Positions 8,128-17,292 of a stretch of 64,000 nt of DNA are shown in pieces. The first letter of the stretch is position 1, and the number at the start of each line of letters is the position of its first letter. Source of the DNA: Streptomyces sp. NBC_00376 (lineage in GTDB: Bacteria > Actinomycetota > Actinomycetes > Streptomycetales > Streptomycetaceae); the NCBI RefSeq assembly GCF_036077095.1, contig NZ_CP107960.1, forward strand, positions 8,370,001 to 8,434,000. Direction: 5' to 3'. The notes below the pieces were generated by a model. That model was not told where the DNA came from, did not search any database, and saw nothing but the letters and a program-made list of their open reading frames with translations. The translations under genes were made by a program, and so were the position numbers.

Positions 8128-10362
8128 CTACTCGTAGGCGCGCACGGCGACGACATGCGCCGACGCTGCCCCGTTGGTGGCCTCGACGACGACCCGGATC
8201 GCCGATGCGGTGACCGGCTCCGCCGGCGTGTGCGTCACGCGGCGCCGCCGATTCTGCGCCGAACGGGCGATCACGCGCCAGGTGCCGTCGGTATCCAGTG
8301 CCTCGACGCGGTAGTCGCGAAGGAGGGTGGGGAGGGTGTCGAAGGGCGTGCGGTGGTGGTGCAGGTTGATCAGGTCCTCGTTGACGTCGTCGTCGGCGAT
8401 GACCTCGATCCGGCCCAGGGCGACCGGTTCGGGCCAGGCCAACTCGAGCCAGGGGGACGGGTCGTCCGCCAGTGGTGCGGAGACCCACATGTGGGGTCCC
8501 GCGTACGGGCGGGCATAGCCGTCGGTGGCCCTGGCGGGGGAGTAGGCCGCGGTCTCTCCCGTACGGAGGCAGAAGGTGCGGCGCAGCAGGCCCGTGTCCG
8601 TCCACTCGCGCAGCGGCTGCGGCGATTCGTCCGACGGGCGCAGCGGGACGCGCGTGAAGCACAGGACGCCGGGGGTCGGGCGGTCGGAGCGGTGCAGGGC
8701 GAGGGCGTCGTTGGCGCGGACCACCAGGAAGGCGTTGCGGGGGGTTTCGGGAGACCAGTCCAGGCCCGTCCTGATCCACTGCCGGGCCCCGGCGGCGACG
8801 GACACGGTGGTGGAGGCGACGAGGCGGCGCGGGACGTAGTTCTGGCCGAGTTCGGGGTCGTACAGATCGATCACGATCTCGGTGTCGCGGTCGGCGTCGA
8901 CGAGCAGCTCCACCCCGGAGAGGCCCGGGTCCGCGGGGAGGACGAGTCCGGCGTCCGCCGCGAGCGGCCATGGCTCGTCGGATTCCTCGACCGCCAAGCT
9001 GCTCAAGGCGGACGATGCGCTGACCGTCGCCCGCAGGGCCAGGTCCTCCGGGTCCGTCGAGGCGAGGCCGATGAGTGAGGCATCCTGGCGCAGCAGCGCC
9101 CGGTGCAGCTCGGGCACGGGGAGTCCGCGCGGAGTGACATCCCCGGTGGCGCAGAGCGCCGCCGCCGTGCCGGCCGCCTGGCCGATCGTGGCGCAGGTCG
9201 CCATGACCCGGGTCGAGCCGAAGGCGACATGGCTGGCGGAGATGTTGCGCCCGGCGAAGAGCAGGTTCTCGGTGTTCACCGAGTAGAGGCTGCGGTACGG
9301 AATGTGGTAAATGCCGTCCGCGTAGAGCTGTCTGGCACCTGCCCCGTCGGAGTACATGCCCTGCGGCGGGTGCAGGTCGATCGACCAGCCGCCGAAAGCG
9401 ACCCGGTCGGCGAACTCGGTCTGGCCGAGGATGTCGCCCTGGTGCAGTACGTAGTCGCCGAGGAAGCGCCGGTACTCCCGCTTGCCCGGGACCGAGCCCA
9501 CCCACTCCAGGGTCATGTTCGCCGCGTCGAACTCGCCGGAGTTCTTGATGTGGTCCCAGATGCCGTGGATCACCGACCACAGCTCGTCGCGGATGCGTTC
9601 GTTGTCGTGGACGGTGTCGAGCTCGCCGCCGAACTCGATCCACCAGTACGCGCAACCGTTGTCGCCCGCCTTGATGATGCGGCGCTGCGGGATGGAGGTC
9701 CCGGTGATGTCCTTGGCGAAGTTCGGCGGCACGAACTTGACCGGGTGACCGGCATCCTTCGTATAGAAGAGGAGCGTGGAGCCCAGGGTGATGTCGTCGG
9801 CCGTCTCCGGAGCCCATGCCTCGTCGTACTCGGCGCGCGATTCCCGGCCGATGCGGTGGTGGGCGCCCGCCAGGTGGCCGATCAGGCCGTCCCCCGTGCA
9901 GTCGAGGAAGAGGGGGCTCTCGAAACGTATCCGCCGCTCCGAGCCCATCATCCATCCGGTGACCGAGGTGATCCGCCGGGCCTCGTCCGGACCTTCGGCG
10001 TCGACCTCGCGCACGTCGGTGTTGAGATAGAGCGTGATGCCCGGCTCGGCGCGTACGGCGTCCAGGACCACGGCATCCCAGTAGTAGGGGTTCCCGTCCG
10101 GGTTGCGGAACTGGTTCTCCACGAGCAACTCGCCCATGATGCCGCCCTCACGGGCATGGTGATTCCTGCCGTGGCCGGTCGCGCCGCACACCCAGACCCG
10201 GACCTCGCTGCTCGCGTTGCCGCCGAGCACCGGCCTGTTGTTGATCAGCGCGACGCTCCGGCCGAGCCGGGCGGCGGCGATCGCCGCGCAGACCCCGGCC
10301 AGGCCGCCGCCGACGACGGTGATGTCGTGCCGTGCGGTTTCATTCCTCATGTCGTGCGTCAC
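8128..10362 (-). CDS. FAD-dependent oxidoreductase, PF12831 type, with C-terminal beta domain
   Basis: A 744-residue flavoprotein. The dinucleotide motif VVGGGLAGVCAAIAAARLG lies at residues 16-34. LGGNASSEVRVWVCGATG follows at about residue 50, and LFAGRNISASHVAFGSTRVMAT near 375 is the second FAD-contact region typical of the FAD_oxidored family. The last 250 residues are beta-rich and resemble a carbohydrate-binding or discoidin-like sandwich. The start is taken as the GTG directly after the upstream stop, with GGAAG just before it; an ATG 12 bp later is the alternative. No signal peptide is visible, so it should act inside the cell. Members of this family occur in glycan utilisation clusters and are often annotated only by fold. 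Oxidation of the imported sugar is a reasonable guess. Confidence 0.85.
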   Translation of the reverse strand: MTHDMRNETARHDITVVGGGLAGVCAAIAAARLGRSVALINNRPVLGGNASSEVRVWVCGATGHGRNHHAREGGIMGELLVENQFRNPDGNPYYWDAVVLDAVRAEPGITLYLNTDVREVDAEGPDEARRITSVTGWMMGSERRIRFESPLFLDCTGDGLIGHLAGAHHRIGRESRAEYDEAWAPETADDITLGSTLLFYTKDAGHPVKFVPPNFAKDITGTSIPQRRIIKAGDNGCAYWWIEFGGELDTVHDNERIRDELWSVIHGIWDHIKNSGEFDAANMTLEWVGSVPGKREYRRFLGDYVLHQGDILGQTEFADRVAFGGWSIDLHPPQGMYSDGAGARQLYADGIYHIPYRSLYSVNTENLLFAGRNISASHVAFGSTRVMATCATIGQAAGTAAALCATGDVTPRGLPVPELHRALLRQDASLIGLASTDPEDLALRATVSASSALSSLAVEESDEPWPLAADAGLVLPADPGLSGVELLVDADRDTEIVIDLYDPELGQNYVPRRLVASTTVSVAAGARQWIRTGLDWSPETPRNAFLVVRANDALALHRSDRPTPGVLCFTRVPLRPSDESPQPLREWTDTGLLRRTFCLRTGETAAYSPARATDGYARPYAGPHMWVSAPLADDPSPWLELAWPEPVALGRIEVIADDDVNEDLINLHHHRTPFDTLPTLLRDYRVEALDTDGTWRVIARSAQNRRRRVTHTPAEPVTASAIRVVVEATNGAASAHVVAVRAYE

Positions 10363-12654
10363 TTACTTCCAGTCGGGATTGGCGGAGAGGCCGTAGTAGA
10401 TGCGCGGGGCACCGTCGAGGGTGAGGGTGACCTTGCCGTTCGAAGCTTTCAGAGAGCGTTCCTGGCCGATGCAGTTGAGCTCCCGCACCTTGCCGTCGAC
10501 CGTGCCCGAGTGGGCCACGGCCTTGGTCCTGGTCGTCCAGGTGTCGATCCATGGCTCGGGCGATGCGTACCAGGGGTCCTCGCCGTGCTCGGCGTTGAGG
10601 ACGTACCCGTCCTTGCGGCTCCAGATGATCGACACCGGTCCGTCGGGGGTGGTGAAGAGGAGCCCCTTGATGTCCTGGTCCGCGAAGGCGAGATGCCGGA
10701 CGAACTCGGCCTCGTCCAGGACCCGGGCTGCGGTCGCGAAGGCGAGGAGCGAGGGCTTGGCGCTGGTGTCGCGGTTCATCAGGCCGTAGTGGTACTCGGG
10801 GTTGGCCGGGTCGGCCTCCTGCGGGTGGTGGATCACCGAGTCGTGCAGCTGATACCAGTTGACGGCGCGCACCTTCTCGGACTTGGCAAGAGCGAGCGTG
10901 AGCAGTGTGTTCTCGGCGGCGTGCCGGTAGGTGTCGCTCCACCAGGCGTTGGGCCGGGTCGGAGCGTACGCCTCGGTGAGCCACAGCTCCTTGTCGCCGC
11001 CGTACTCCTGAAGCACCTGGTTCGCCTTGCGCAGTGCGCCGAGGAAGTTCCAGTACGAGCCGGACGACCCCTGCGTCCACTCCTCGGGCGGCGGCGCGAA
11101 GTCGGGCGTGAAGTTGCCTCGGCCGGGGTGGAAGGCGAAGGCGTCGATGAGGTCCCAGCCGCCCGCGTCATGGAAGTTCTTGGTCCATACGTAGTCCATG
11201 CCGCCGAGGCCGGCGTTCATGACCTTCATCCGCGAGCCCGCCGCGTCGAGGCGCGTGGTGACCTGGCGCAGACCGTCCCGGACGTAGGCATCGGCGCCGC
11301 GGCCCGACATCCAGGGCTGGTTGACCTCGTTGCTCACCTCGAAGTACGCGGCCTCGGCGTCCAGGGCCTTGGCGACATTGGTGTCGGCCCAGGCCGCGAT
11401 CTGCTCCGGGCTGCCGCCCACGGGGATGCCGCTCAGCTCCACGTTGTGCCCGATGCCGTTCGCGTCCAGGGTCGCGGTGTCGATGCCCGGGGCACCCGCG
11501 TAGGCGATGCGGATCCACTTGATGCCGAGCGTCCTGACCAGCCCGAGCACTGCCTCCTTGCCAGGCTTGAGCAGCCAGGGGTAGTTGGCGAGGCCGAACA
11601 TCGACTCCTTGCCCGCCTTGTACGTGAACTCCGGGAGCACACTCAGATTCGTGCGGGCCAGCGCCCTGTCGTTGCCGCTGACCACCTCCACCTCGGTGAA
11701 CACGATGTTCTGCGAGGGCGAGGTCAGGGGAAAGGAGGCGTTCCAGGCGGCGCCCGCCGCGAGGCTCCTGGAGAGCGTTCCACCGCCGATCCGCTTGCCG
11801 CCGAAGTCCCGCGCCCACCATGTGAGCGTCACCTTCCTGGTCGCGGCCGAGCCGTTGACGACCTGCGCCTTGAGCGTCATCGTCTGCCCTGCCGCCTTGT
11901 AGAGGTTGAACGGCTGGTCGGTCCACACCTCCACGCCGAGGGGCCTCCTGGCGGCGAGCGCTCCCGCCCCGCGAGGCCGCAGATCGCCGAGGACCAGATC
12001 GGCCTCGGTGACCGCGGTGCCCGCACCGGTCGAGGTGCCGGGGGAATGGATCCATGTGGCGTTCGTGCTCGCCGGGACGGTGGACGAGAGGCAGAAGAAG
12101 CCCTTCGAGCCCGCCCACGTCTCCACGTACGCGCCGCCCGCGTTCACCTCGTACGGAATGCCGCCCCGGGCGTCCCGCTCCCAGACGGTCAGCGCTTCGT
12201 ACGACTCCGGCGCGCTCGCTCCGTACACCGTGCGGGAGAACATGAAGCCGGCCGGTGTGAGCGTGCTGGAGCCGCCTACCTCCCACTTCATGTGCGCCTT
12301 GTGAGCGGTGACGTCGAAGGTGCCGCGCACCGTGACTCCGGACGCGCCGCTCGCCATCGTGTACGTGACCTGAATCGCGGGCCGCCCGTCGGCGAGCGTT
12401 ATCCGGGCGGGCGTGCCGCCGAAGGTGCGCTGCTGGCCGAGCGCGGTGTCCTTGATCATGAAGTGGCTGAGCAGGATGCGGTCGGCGCCCGTACCGTCCT
12501 GCACGAGGACGCTGCCGTCGACACGGCCGACGAGGGTGATGCCGTCGGCCTCGATGGTGACCGGGTCTGCGGCGTGCGCGGGAACGGCCGGCAGCAGTGC
12601 GGCGCCGGTGGCGACGGCCGTGCCCTGGATGAATCTGCGGCGGGCGACTGACAT
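10363..12654 (-). CDS. Tat-exported glycosidase, clan GH-A TIM barrel
   Basis: A 763-residue secreted enzyme. It begins with a twin-arginine signal (RRRFIQG, a hydrophobic run and AHAAD). A beta-sandwich region of about 330 residues comes first, followed by a TIM barrel. The barrel has the clan GH-A pair: Glu443 in VSNEVNQPW as acid/base and Glu561 in LWLTEAYAP as nucleophile, 118 residues apart. The family number cannot be fixed by eye; GH39- or GH5-like enzymes are nearest in layout. Its stop codon TAA adjoins the GTG of the FAD enzyme, so the two are translationally coupled. It probably releases the sugar or glycoside that the neighbouring ABC importer brings in. Confidence 0.82.
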   Translation of the reverse strand: MSVARRRFIQGTAVATGAALLPAVPAHAADPVTIEADGITLVGRVDGSVLVQDGTGADRILLSHFMIKDTALGQQRTFGGTPARITLADGRPAIQVTYTMASGASGVTVRGTFDVTAHKAHMKWEVGGSSTLTPAGFMFSRTVYGASAPESYEALTVWERDARGGIPYEVNAGGAYVETWAGSKGFFCLSSTVPASTNATWIHSPGTSTGAGTAVTEADLVLGDLRPRGAGALAARRPLGVEVWTDQPFNLYKAAGQTMTLKAQVVNGSAATRKVTLTWWARDFGGKRIGGGTLSRSLAAGAAWNASFPLTSPSQNIVFTEVEVVSGNDRALARTNLSVLPEFTYKAGKESMFGLANYPWLLKPGKEAVLGLVRTLGIKWIRIAYAGAPGIDTATLDANGIGHNVELSGIPVGGSPEQIAAWADTNVAKALDAEAAYFEVSNEVNQPWMSGRGADAYVRDGLRQVTTRLDAAGSRMKVMNAGLGGMDYVWTKNFHDAGGWDLIDAFAFHPGRGNFTPDFAPPPEEWTQGSSGSYWNFLGALRKANQVLQEYGGDKELWLTEAYAPTRPNAWWSDTYRHAAENTLLTLALAKSEKVRAVNWYQLHDSVIHHPQEADPANPEYHYGLMNRDTSAKPSLLAFATAARVLDEAEFVRHLAFADQDIKGLLFTTPDGPVSIIWSRKDGYVLNAEHGEDPWYASPEPWIDTWTTRTKAVAHSGTVDGKVRELNCIGQERSLKASNGKVTLTLDGAPRIYYGLSANPDWK

Positions 12655-12765
12655 GGAGGTGCCCTTCTCTCGGTCGAGGTGTTCCGGATGCTCCGAAGGC
12701 TGGGAAGGCTCCGAAGCGGAAGGTGTGGTGGGGAGCCGATGGCCCGGCCATCGGCTCCGGTGGAC

Positions 12766-13644
12766 TCAGCCCTTGACTCCGGTGAAGCCGAGCCCGGCGA
12801 CGATGTACTTCTGGCAGACGACGAAGACGAGCACCGGCGGGGCGACGGCGAGCACCATCGCGGCGATCAGCTGGTCCTGCGGGGCCTGCGTGGTGAGCTG
12901 GGCGAGAGCGACGCTGATCGGCTGCTTCTCGGGGTCGGTGATGGCCACCAGCGGCCACAGGAAGTCCTTCCAGGAGTGCATCACCGCGAGCAGACTGATC
13001 ACGGCGAGCACCGGCTTGCTCATGGGCAGCACGATCCTGGTGAGCAGTTGCCGGGTACTCGCACCGTCGACCCGCGCCGCGTCGAACAGCTCCTTGGGCA
13101 GGGCGTCGAAGAACTGCTTGGCGAGCAGCACCGTGAAGGCGTTAGTGCCGGCCGGCAGCCAGATCGCCCAGTAGGTGTCGCCCAGGTTGATGTGGAGGAA
13201 CGGTACATCGGTCACGGTCATGAAGAGGCTGACCATGTTCACCGTGTACGGCACGAACATCGTGGCGAGGATCGCTCCGTAGACGGCCTTGCCGAACCTG
13301 GGCCTGAGCACCGACAGGGCGAAGCCCGCCGTGGCCGAGACGAAGAGCTGCACGAACCACGATCCGCCGACCACCAGGAAGGTGTTCATCAGATAGCGGC
13401 CGACACCCAGATCGGTGTATGCGGCCGAGAAGTTGCCCAGGGCCGGCCGGTCCGGCCAGAGGGCCAGGGGCTGGGTGGTGAGCTCGGTGGGTGTCGATAC
13501 CGCGCCCTTGACCATCCAGTAAAGCGGTCCGATACCGATGAGCAGCAGCAGGAGCAGCGTGAACACCTGGATGGAGCGCACTGCGGCGCGTACGCCGGGG
13601 CGCTGGCGGTCGTTGGTGGAGACGAAGGTGGTGAGCGTGGTCAT
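12766..13644 (-). CDS. Carbohydrate ABC transporter permease, MalG type
   Basis: A 292-residue membrane protein with about six hydrophobic segments and the cytoplasmic EAA loop ELFDAARVDGASTRQLLTRIVLP near residue 190. This motif docks the ATPase in sugar importers. It overlaps the stop of the MalF-type permease by 4 bp (ATGA), so the two are coupled. No ATPase gene is present in the cluster; Streptomyces sugar importers commonly share the MsiK ATPase encoded elsewhere. Confidence 0.93.
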   Translation of the reverse strand: MTTLTTFVSTNDRQRPGVRAAVRSIQVFTLLLLLLIGIGPLYWMVKGAVSTPTELTTQPLALWPDRPALGNFSAAYTDLGVGRYLMNTFLVVGGSWFVQLFVSATAGFALSVLRPRFGKAVYGAILATMFVPYTVNMVSLFMTVTDVPFLHINLGDTYWAIWLPAGTNAFTVLLAKQFFDALPKELFDAARVDGASTRQLLTRIVLPMSKPVLAVISLLAVMHSWKDFLWPLVAITDPEKQPISVALAQLTTQAPQDQLIAAMVLAVAPPVLVFVVCQKYIVAGLGFTGVKG

Positions 13645-14591
13645 GACGTGCTCCAGCTGCGGGTGGCCCGCAGATACACCGCGGAGAGCAGGGCGAGGAC
13701 GAGCACCATCAGGAAGGAGAGTGCGGCGGCCTGGCCGTACGCGCCGTCCTGGAAGGCGTACCGGAAGATCAGCAGCAGGACCGTGAGGGTGGAGTTCTCG
13801 GGTCCGCCGCCGGTGAAGACGTACGGCTCGGTGAAGACCTGCACCGTGTTGATCAGCTGGACGAGCAGCAACAGTCCGATGACAGAACGAAGTTGGGGCA
13901 GCATCACATGCCAGATCCGCCGCCAGATCCCGGCACCGTCCATCTCGGCGGCCTCATAGAGTTCGCCGGGGATGCCGACCATCGCCGCGAGGTAGATCAG
14001 GACGGCGCCGCCCATGCCCGCCCAGGTGGCCTCCAGGATCAGCGAGAGCATGGCGCTGTCGGAGGACTCCAGCCACGAGTACGGGCCGAGCCCGACCTTT
14101 CCGAGGACGTTGTTGAACAGCCCGCTCCCGGGATCGTAGAACCATTTCCAGAGCAGGATCGCCACCACTGGCGGGATGACCACCGGCAGGTACACCAGGA
14201 AGCGGTAGACGCCCGCGCCGCGCCGCACCGTCGACATGATCGCGGCCAGGATCAGCGGCGCCGGGAAGCCGATCAGCAGGCCGAGGACCACGAAGAACAG
14301 GGTGTTCCCGACGGCGGTGCCGAGCAGCGGATCGTCGAACAGGGTACGGAAGTTGTCCAGTCCGACCCAGACCGCGGGCTCGACGAGGTTGGTCTTCTGG
14401 AAGCTGAGCAGCAGGCTGCGCACGATCGGCCACCAGGCGAAGAGCCCGAAGACCAGCAGCGCGGGGACGAGAAACAGCCAGGCCGTGAACTGTTTGCGGG
14501 GGCCGGTGCCACGCTGCCGCTGCGGCAGGGTTCGCGGGACGGGCTCCTTGGCGACAGCGGCCGGGCGCCGGGACGGAGTGAGCAGGGCCAT
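13641..14591 (-). CDS. Carbohydrate ABC transporter permease, MalF type
   Basis: A 316-residue inner-membrane permease with six predicted helices and the EAA motif ELYEAAEMDGAGIWRRIWHVMLPQL. The conserved VFTEPYVFTGGGPENSTLT follows the EAA loop, as in MalF/UgpA proteins. The ATG at 14591 lies 7 nt after the stop of the binding protein gene; an ATG at 14627 would overlap that gene and is less likely. The first 40 residues are a basic cytoplasmic tail. It forms the channel with the MalG-type partner just downstream. Confidence 0.92.
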   Translation of the reverse strand: MALLTPSRRPAAVAKEPVPRTLPQRQRGTGPRKQFTAWLFLVPALLVFGLFAWWPIVRSLLLSFQKTNLVEPAVWVGLDNFRTLFDDPLLGTAVGNTLFFVVLGLLIGFPAPLILAAIMSTVRRGAGVYRFLVYLPVVIPPVVAILLWKWFYDPGSGLFNNVLGKVGLGPYSWLESSDSAMLSLILEATWAGMGGAVLIYLAAMVGIPGELYEAAEMDGAGIWRRIWHVMLPQLRSVIGLLLLVQLINTVQVFTEPYVFTGGGPENSTLTVLLLIFRYAFQDGAYGQAAALSFLMVLVLALLSAVYLRATRSWSTS

Positions 14592-14598
14592 GGGCCGG

Positions 14599-15978
14599 CT
14601 ACTTCTGGTCCGCGGCGAGCTTGGCATTGACGTCCTTCTCGGCCGAGGCCAGCAGGGCGTCGATGTCGGCGTCGCGCTTGGTGAGTACAGCCTGGACCAC
14701 CGGGTCGAGCACGGTGTACAGCTTCTGCGCCTGGTACGGCGGCTCCGGCTTCAGTTTCAGCGTGGAGAGACCGTCGATGTACGGCTTGAAGTTCTGCAGC
14801 TTCACATTGACGTACGGCTTGATCGCTGCGTCGATCTCGGTCTGCCGTTCTCTGTCGAAGACCGGAAGCGTCGGCACGCCCACCGCGGACTTCGGGTCGG
14901 CGGAGAGCGCCTTGGCCTGCTCGGCGGCGATGTCGGTGCTGTACTGCGGCTTGGCGTAGGCGAAGGTCAGCCACTCGACGGCCGCTGCCGCATGCTTCTT
15001 GTCGGCGGACTTCGGGACCATGTAGATGTCGCCGCCGGTGAGCGTCGCATCGCCGCCGGACTGCGGCATCGGGGCCACTCCGAAGGCTTCGGTGTTCTCC
15101 ATGCCGAACTGCATCTTCGCCAGTCGGTACGTCCCCGGGCTGCCCATGAACATGCCGACCTGCCCGGCCGCGAACTGCTTGATCACGTCGTTCTGATTGT
15201 TGAGCAGGGTCTTGCCGAGCGAATCGTCCTTCCAGCGCATGTCCTTGAGCAGCCGCAATGCCTTCTTCGTCGGCTCCCCGGTGAGCGTGGCGGTGTACTT
15301 GCCACCCTGCTCCTTCTCCAGCTCGCCACCGAAGGCGTACGACAGCATCGTCAGCTGCCAGCCGCCCTGGTTGTCCTTGGACTCGTGGACGAAGCCCGCC
15401 TTGCCGGTACTGTCGCTGATCCTCTTGGCGGCTGTGCGGACTTCCGTCCAGGTGGTCGGTGGTCTGTCCGGGTCGAGGCCGGCCTTCTCGAAGAGCTCGC
15501 GGTTGTAGACCAGGCCCTGGGCGTACGGATTCTGCGGTACGCCGTACACGTCGCCGGCGCTGTCAGTGAGCGGCTGGAGGACCTGAGGGTTGAACTCCTT
15601 GAAGTGCTTCCACTCCTTGAGCTGCCCGGTGATCGGCTGCACCTGCTTCTGCTGGATGAGCCGCTGCGGCTCCGTCAGCGGCACCTTGATGACGTCCTCG
15701 ACATTGCCGCCGGACAGCTTCGCGGAGAACGTCAGCGGGTCGAAGACCGTGGTCGAACCCTTGACCTTGATGCCCGGGTTGGCCTTCTCGAAGTCGGCCA
15801 CCTGCTTCTTGAACAGGGCGAGCCCCGGCTTGTCGGTGGCCGGCGGCATGCCCTGCACCCGCAGCACGAGATCGCCGTCCCCGCCGGCACTGCTCGGGGT
15901 GAGGGAGGAACAGCCCGCGAGGGTCGCGGTCAGCGCCATGCAGCCAAGTATGGCCGCACAGCGGGAGTTTCTGGGCAT
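14599..15978 (-). CDS. Extracellular sugar-binding lipoprotein (ABC importer)
   Basis: A 459-residue solute-binding protein of family 1. It starts with a lipoprotein signal, MPRNSRCAAILGCMAL, and the lipobox LAGC, so Cys is lipidated and the protein is tethered outside the membrane. The body has the usual features: VADFEKANPGIKVK, GQVGMFMGSPGTYRL and AVEWLTFAYA. GGAG lies 5 nt before the ATG. It delivers its ligand to the two permeases downstream. The ligand cannot be read from the sequence, but the associated enzymes suggest a glycoside or oligosaccharide. Confidence 0.93.
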   Translation of the reverse strand: MPRNSRCAAILGCMALTATLAGCSSLTPSSAGGDGDLVLRVQGMPPATDKPGLALFKKQVADFEKANPGIKVKGSTTVFDPLTFSAKLSGGNVEDVIKVPLTEPQRLIQQKQVQPITGQLKEWKHFKEFNPQVLQPLTDSAGDVYGVPQNPYAQGLVYNRELFEKAGLDPDRPPTTWTEVRTAAKRISDSTGKAGFVHESKDNQGGWQLTMLSYAFGGELEKEQGGKYTATLTGEPTKKALRLLKDMRWKDDSLGKTLLNNQNDVIKQFAAGQVGMFMGSPGTYRLAKMQFGMENTEAFGVAPMPQSGGDATLTGGDIYMVPKSADKKHAAAAVEWLTFAYAKPQYSTDIAAEQAKALSADPKSAVGVPTLPVFDRERQTEIDAAIKPYVNVKLQNFKPYIDGLSTLKLKPEPPYQAQKLYTVLDPVVQAVLTKRDADIDALLASAEKDVNAKLAADQK

Positions 15979-16052
15979 AACGGCTCCAAGAAGGGCAGGA
16001 GTGGGCTCGGTGCGGGTGTGGTGTGGTGCGATGTAGTGCTGTGCGCCGTGGA

Positions 16053-17057
16053 TCAGTGGGCGGGTGCGGGGCCCGTCGAGGCGCGGGGGATCAGGCGTGA
16101 GCCGATCTCCACGAAGGGGGAATCGACCTCAAGTCCTTGTCCAGTACGTCCTGTTGTGCCAGACGAGATCGTCTTGATCAGGAGGTCCCCCGCCCGCGTG
16201 GCGATCTCTTCGGGGTCGATCCTGATCGTGGTGAGGCTGGGGGTGGAGACGGAGGCGAGCAGTGTGTCGTCGATGCCGATGACACTGACGTCGCGCGGCA
16301 CGTTCACGCCGAGGTTGGCCATCTGGTGCAGCACGCCGAGGGCGACCAGGTCGTTGTGGGCGATCACGGCGGTCGCGTCGTGGGCGGCGACGAGGGTGGC
16401 GGCGTGCACGCCCGTCTCGAACCGCGGCTCGTACGGACCGAGCTCGGACAGGGAGAGGTCGAGCGCTTCGAAGGACTCCTGGATGGACTTCCCACGGCTC
16501 AGCTCGGCGCGGGACGCGTTGATGAAGACGCAGCGCCGATGACCGTACGCCTTCAACTGCTCGGCGGCCTGGGAGATGCCGGCGGACAATGAGATCCGGA
16601 CCTCGGGGATGCCCGGGACGTGACGGTTCACCACCACCAGCGGCATCCGGCCCGCGAGTTCATGGAGCCGGTCCTCGGTCAGGGTGGAGGCCCACAGGAT
16701 CAGGCCGTCGACCCGCTTCGAGACGGCCGCGATGGCGGCCAGCTCGTCCGCCTCGCGCTCGTCGCTGTCGGCGACCAGGACCGTGTAGCCCAGGTGCCGG
16801 GCGCGGGCCTGCATCGCCTTGATGATCGGCGGGAAGAACGGGTTGGCGATGTCCGGGACGATCAGGCCGAGCGTTCCGGTGCCGCCGCCGCGCAGTGAAC
16901 GCGCCGCCGGGTTGGGGGAGTAGCCGAGCTCGGCCGCGGCGTCGAAGATGCGCTGCCGCGTCGTCGGCTGCACCTGGTCGGGTGCGGTGAACGCGCGGGA
17001 CACCGTCGACACCGAGACGCCCGCGACGCTCGCCACCTCCCGGATCGTGACTGCCAC
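16053..17057 (-). CDS. LacI-family transcriptional regulator of sugar locus 1
   Basis: A 334-residue repressor. The start is the GTG at 17057, which has a perfect GAGGAGG 6 nt upstream; an ATG at 17153 would add 32 residues with no homology. The N-terminus TIREVASVAGVSVSTVSRAF is the LacI HTH, with the hinge helix at NPAARSLRGG, followed by a periplasmic-binding-protein-like effector domain (GTLGLIVPDIANPFF). It leads the minus-strand cluster and is divergent from the dehydratase gene. Two AACGTT-centred palindromes in the intergenic region are its likely operators. Confidence 0.93.
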   Translation of the reverse strand: MAVTIREVASVAGVSVSTVSRAFTAPDQVQPTTRQRIFDAAAELGYSPNPAARSLRGGGTGTLGLIVPDIANPFFPPIIKAMQARARHLGYTVLVADSDEREADELAAIAAVSKRVDGLILWASTLTEDRLHELAGRMPLVVVNRHVPGIPEVRISLSAGISQAAEQLKAYGHRRCVFINASRAELSRGKSIQESFEALDLSLSELGPYEPRFETGVHAATLVAAHDATAVIAHNDLVALGVLHQMANLGVNVPRDVSVIGIDDTLLASVSTPSLTTIRIDPEEIATRAGDLLIKTISSGTTGRTGQGLEVDSPFVEIGSRLIPRASTGPAPAH

Positions 17058-17133
17058 GGACGGCCTCCTCGTCGTCTTGAGCCGGGGGACCCCGGTCGTC
17101 TCGCATCTGGATCCTGCGAATGCGGTTGATGTT

Positions 17134-17147
17134 TGCGAACGTTCCCA
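17134..17147. promoter_or_regulatory. LacI-type operator 1
   Basis: TGCGAACGTTCCCA is a near-perfect palindrome centred on AACGTT with TG and CA ends, the form of LacI/GalR-family operators. It lies 77 bp upstream of the lacI-type GTG start, in the shared control region. Confidence 0.6.
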
Positions 17148-17264
17148 CGACATGTCAAGACGTGTGTCAGGACTATTTCATCGAGGAAAACCTTCTGGAT
17201 GCACGGGTCTTGCGCATCAGCTCGACTGCTGCTGATGATGTGTTCTCAAGAACAGTGCTGAAAT

Positions 17265-17280
17265 TGCGGGAACGTTTTCA
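17265..17280. promoter_or_regulatory. LacI-type operator 2
   Basis: TGCGGGAACGTTTTCA carries the same AACGTT centre with GGGAACGTTTTC symmetry. It ends 12 bp before the ATG of the dehydratase gene, beside its ribosome site (GAGGAG at 17284-17289), so bound repressor would block that gene. Its centre is 133 bp from operator 1, which would allow looping. Confidence 0.58.
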
Positions 17281-17292
17281 TAGAGGAGTGGA

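Noticed and set aside
9103..12651. Long plus-strand frame across the FAD enzyme and glycosidase genes
   Set aside because: Antisense shadow of two real genes; no ribosome site and no domain.
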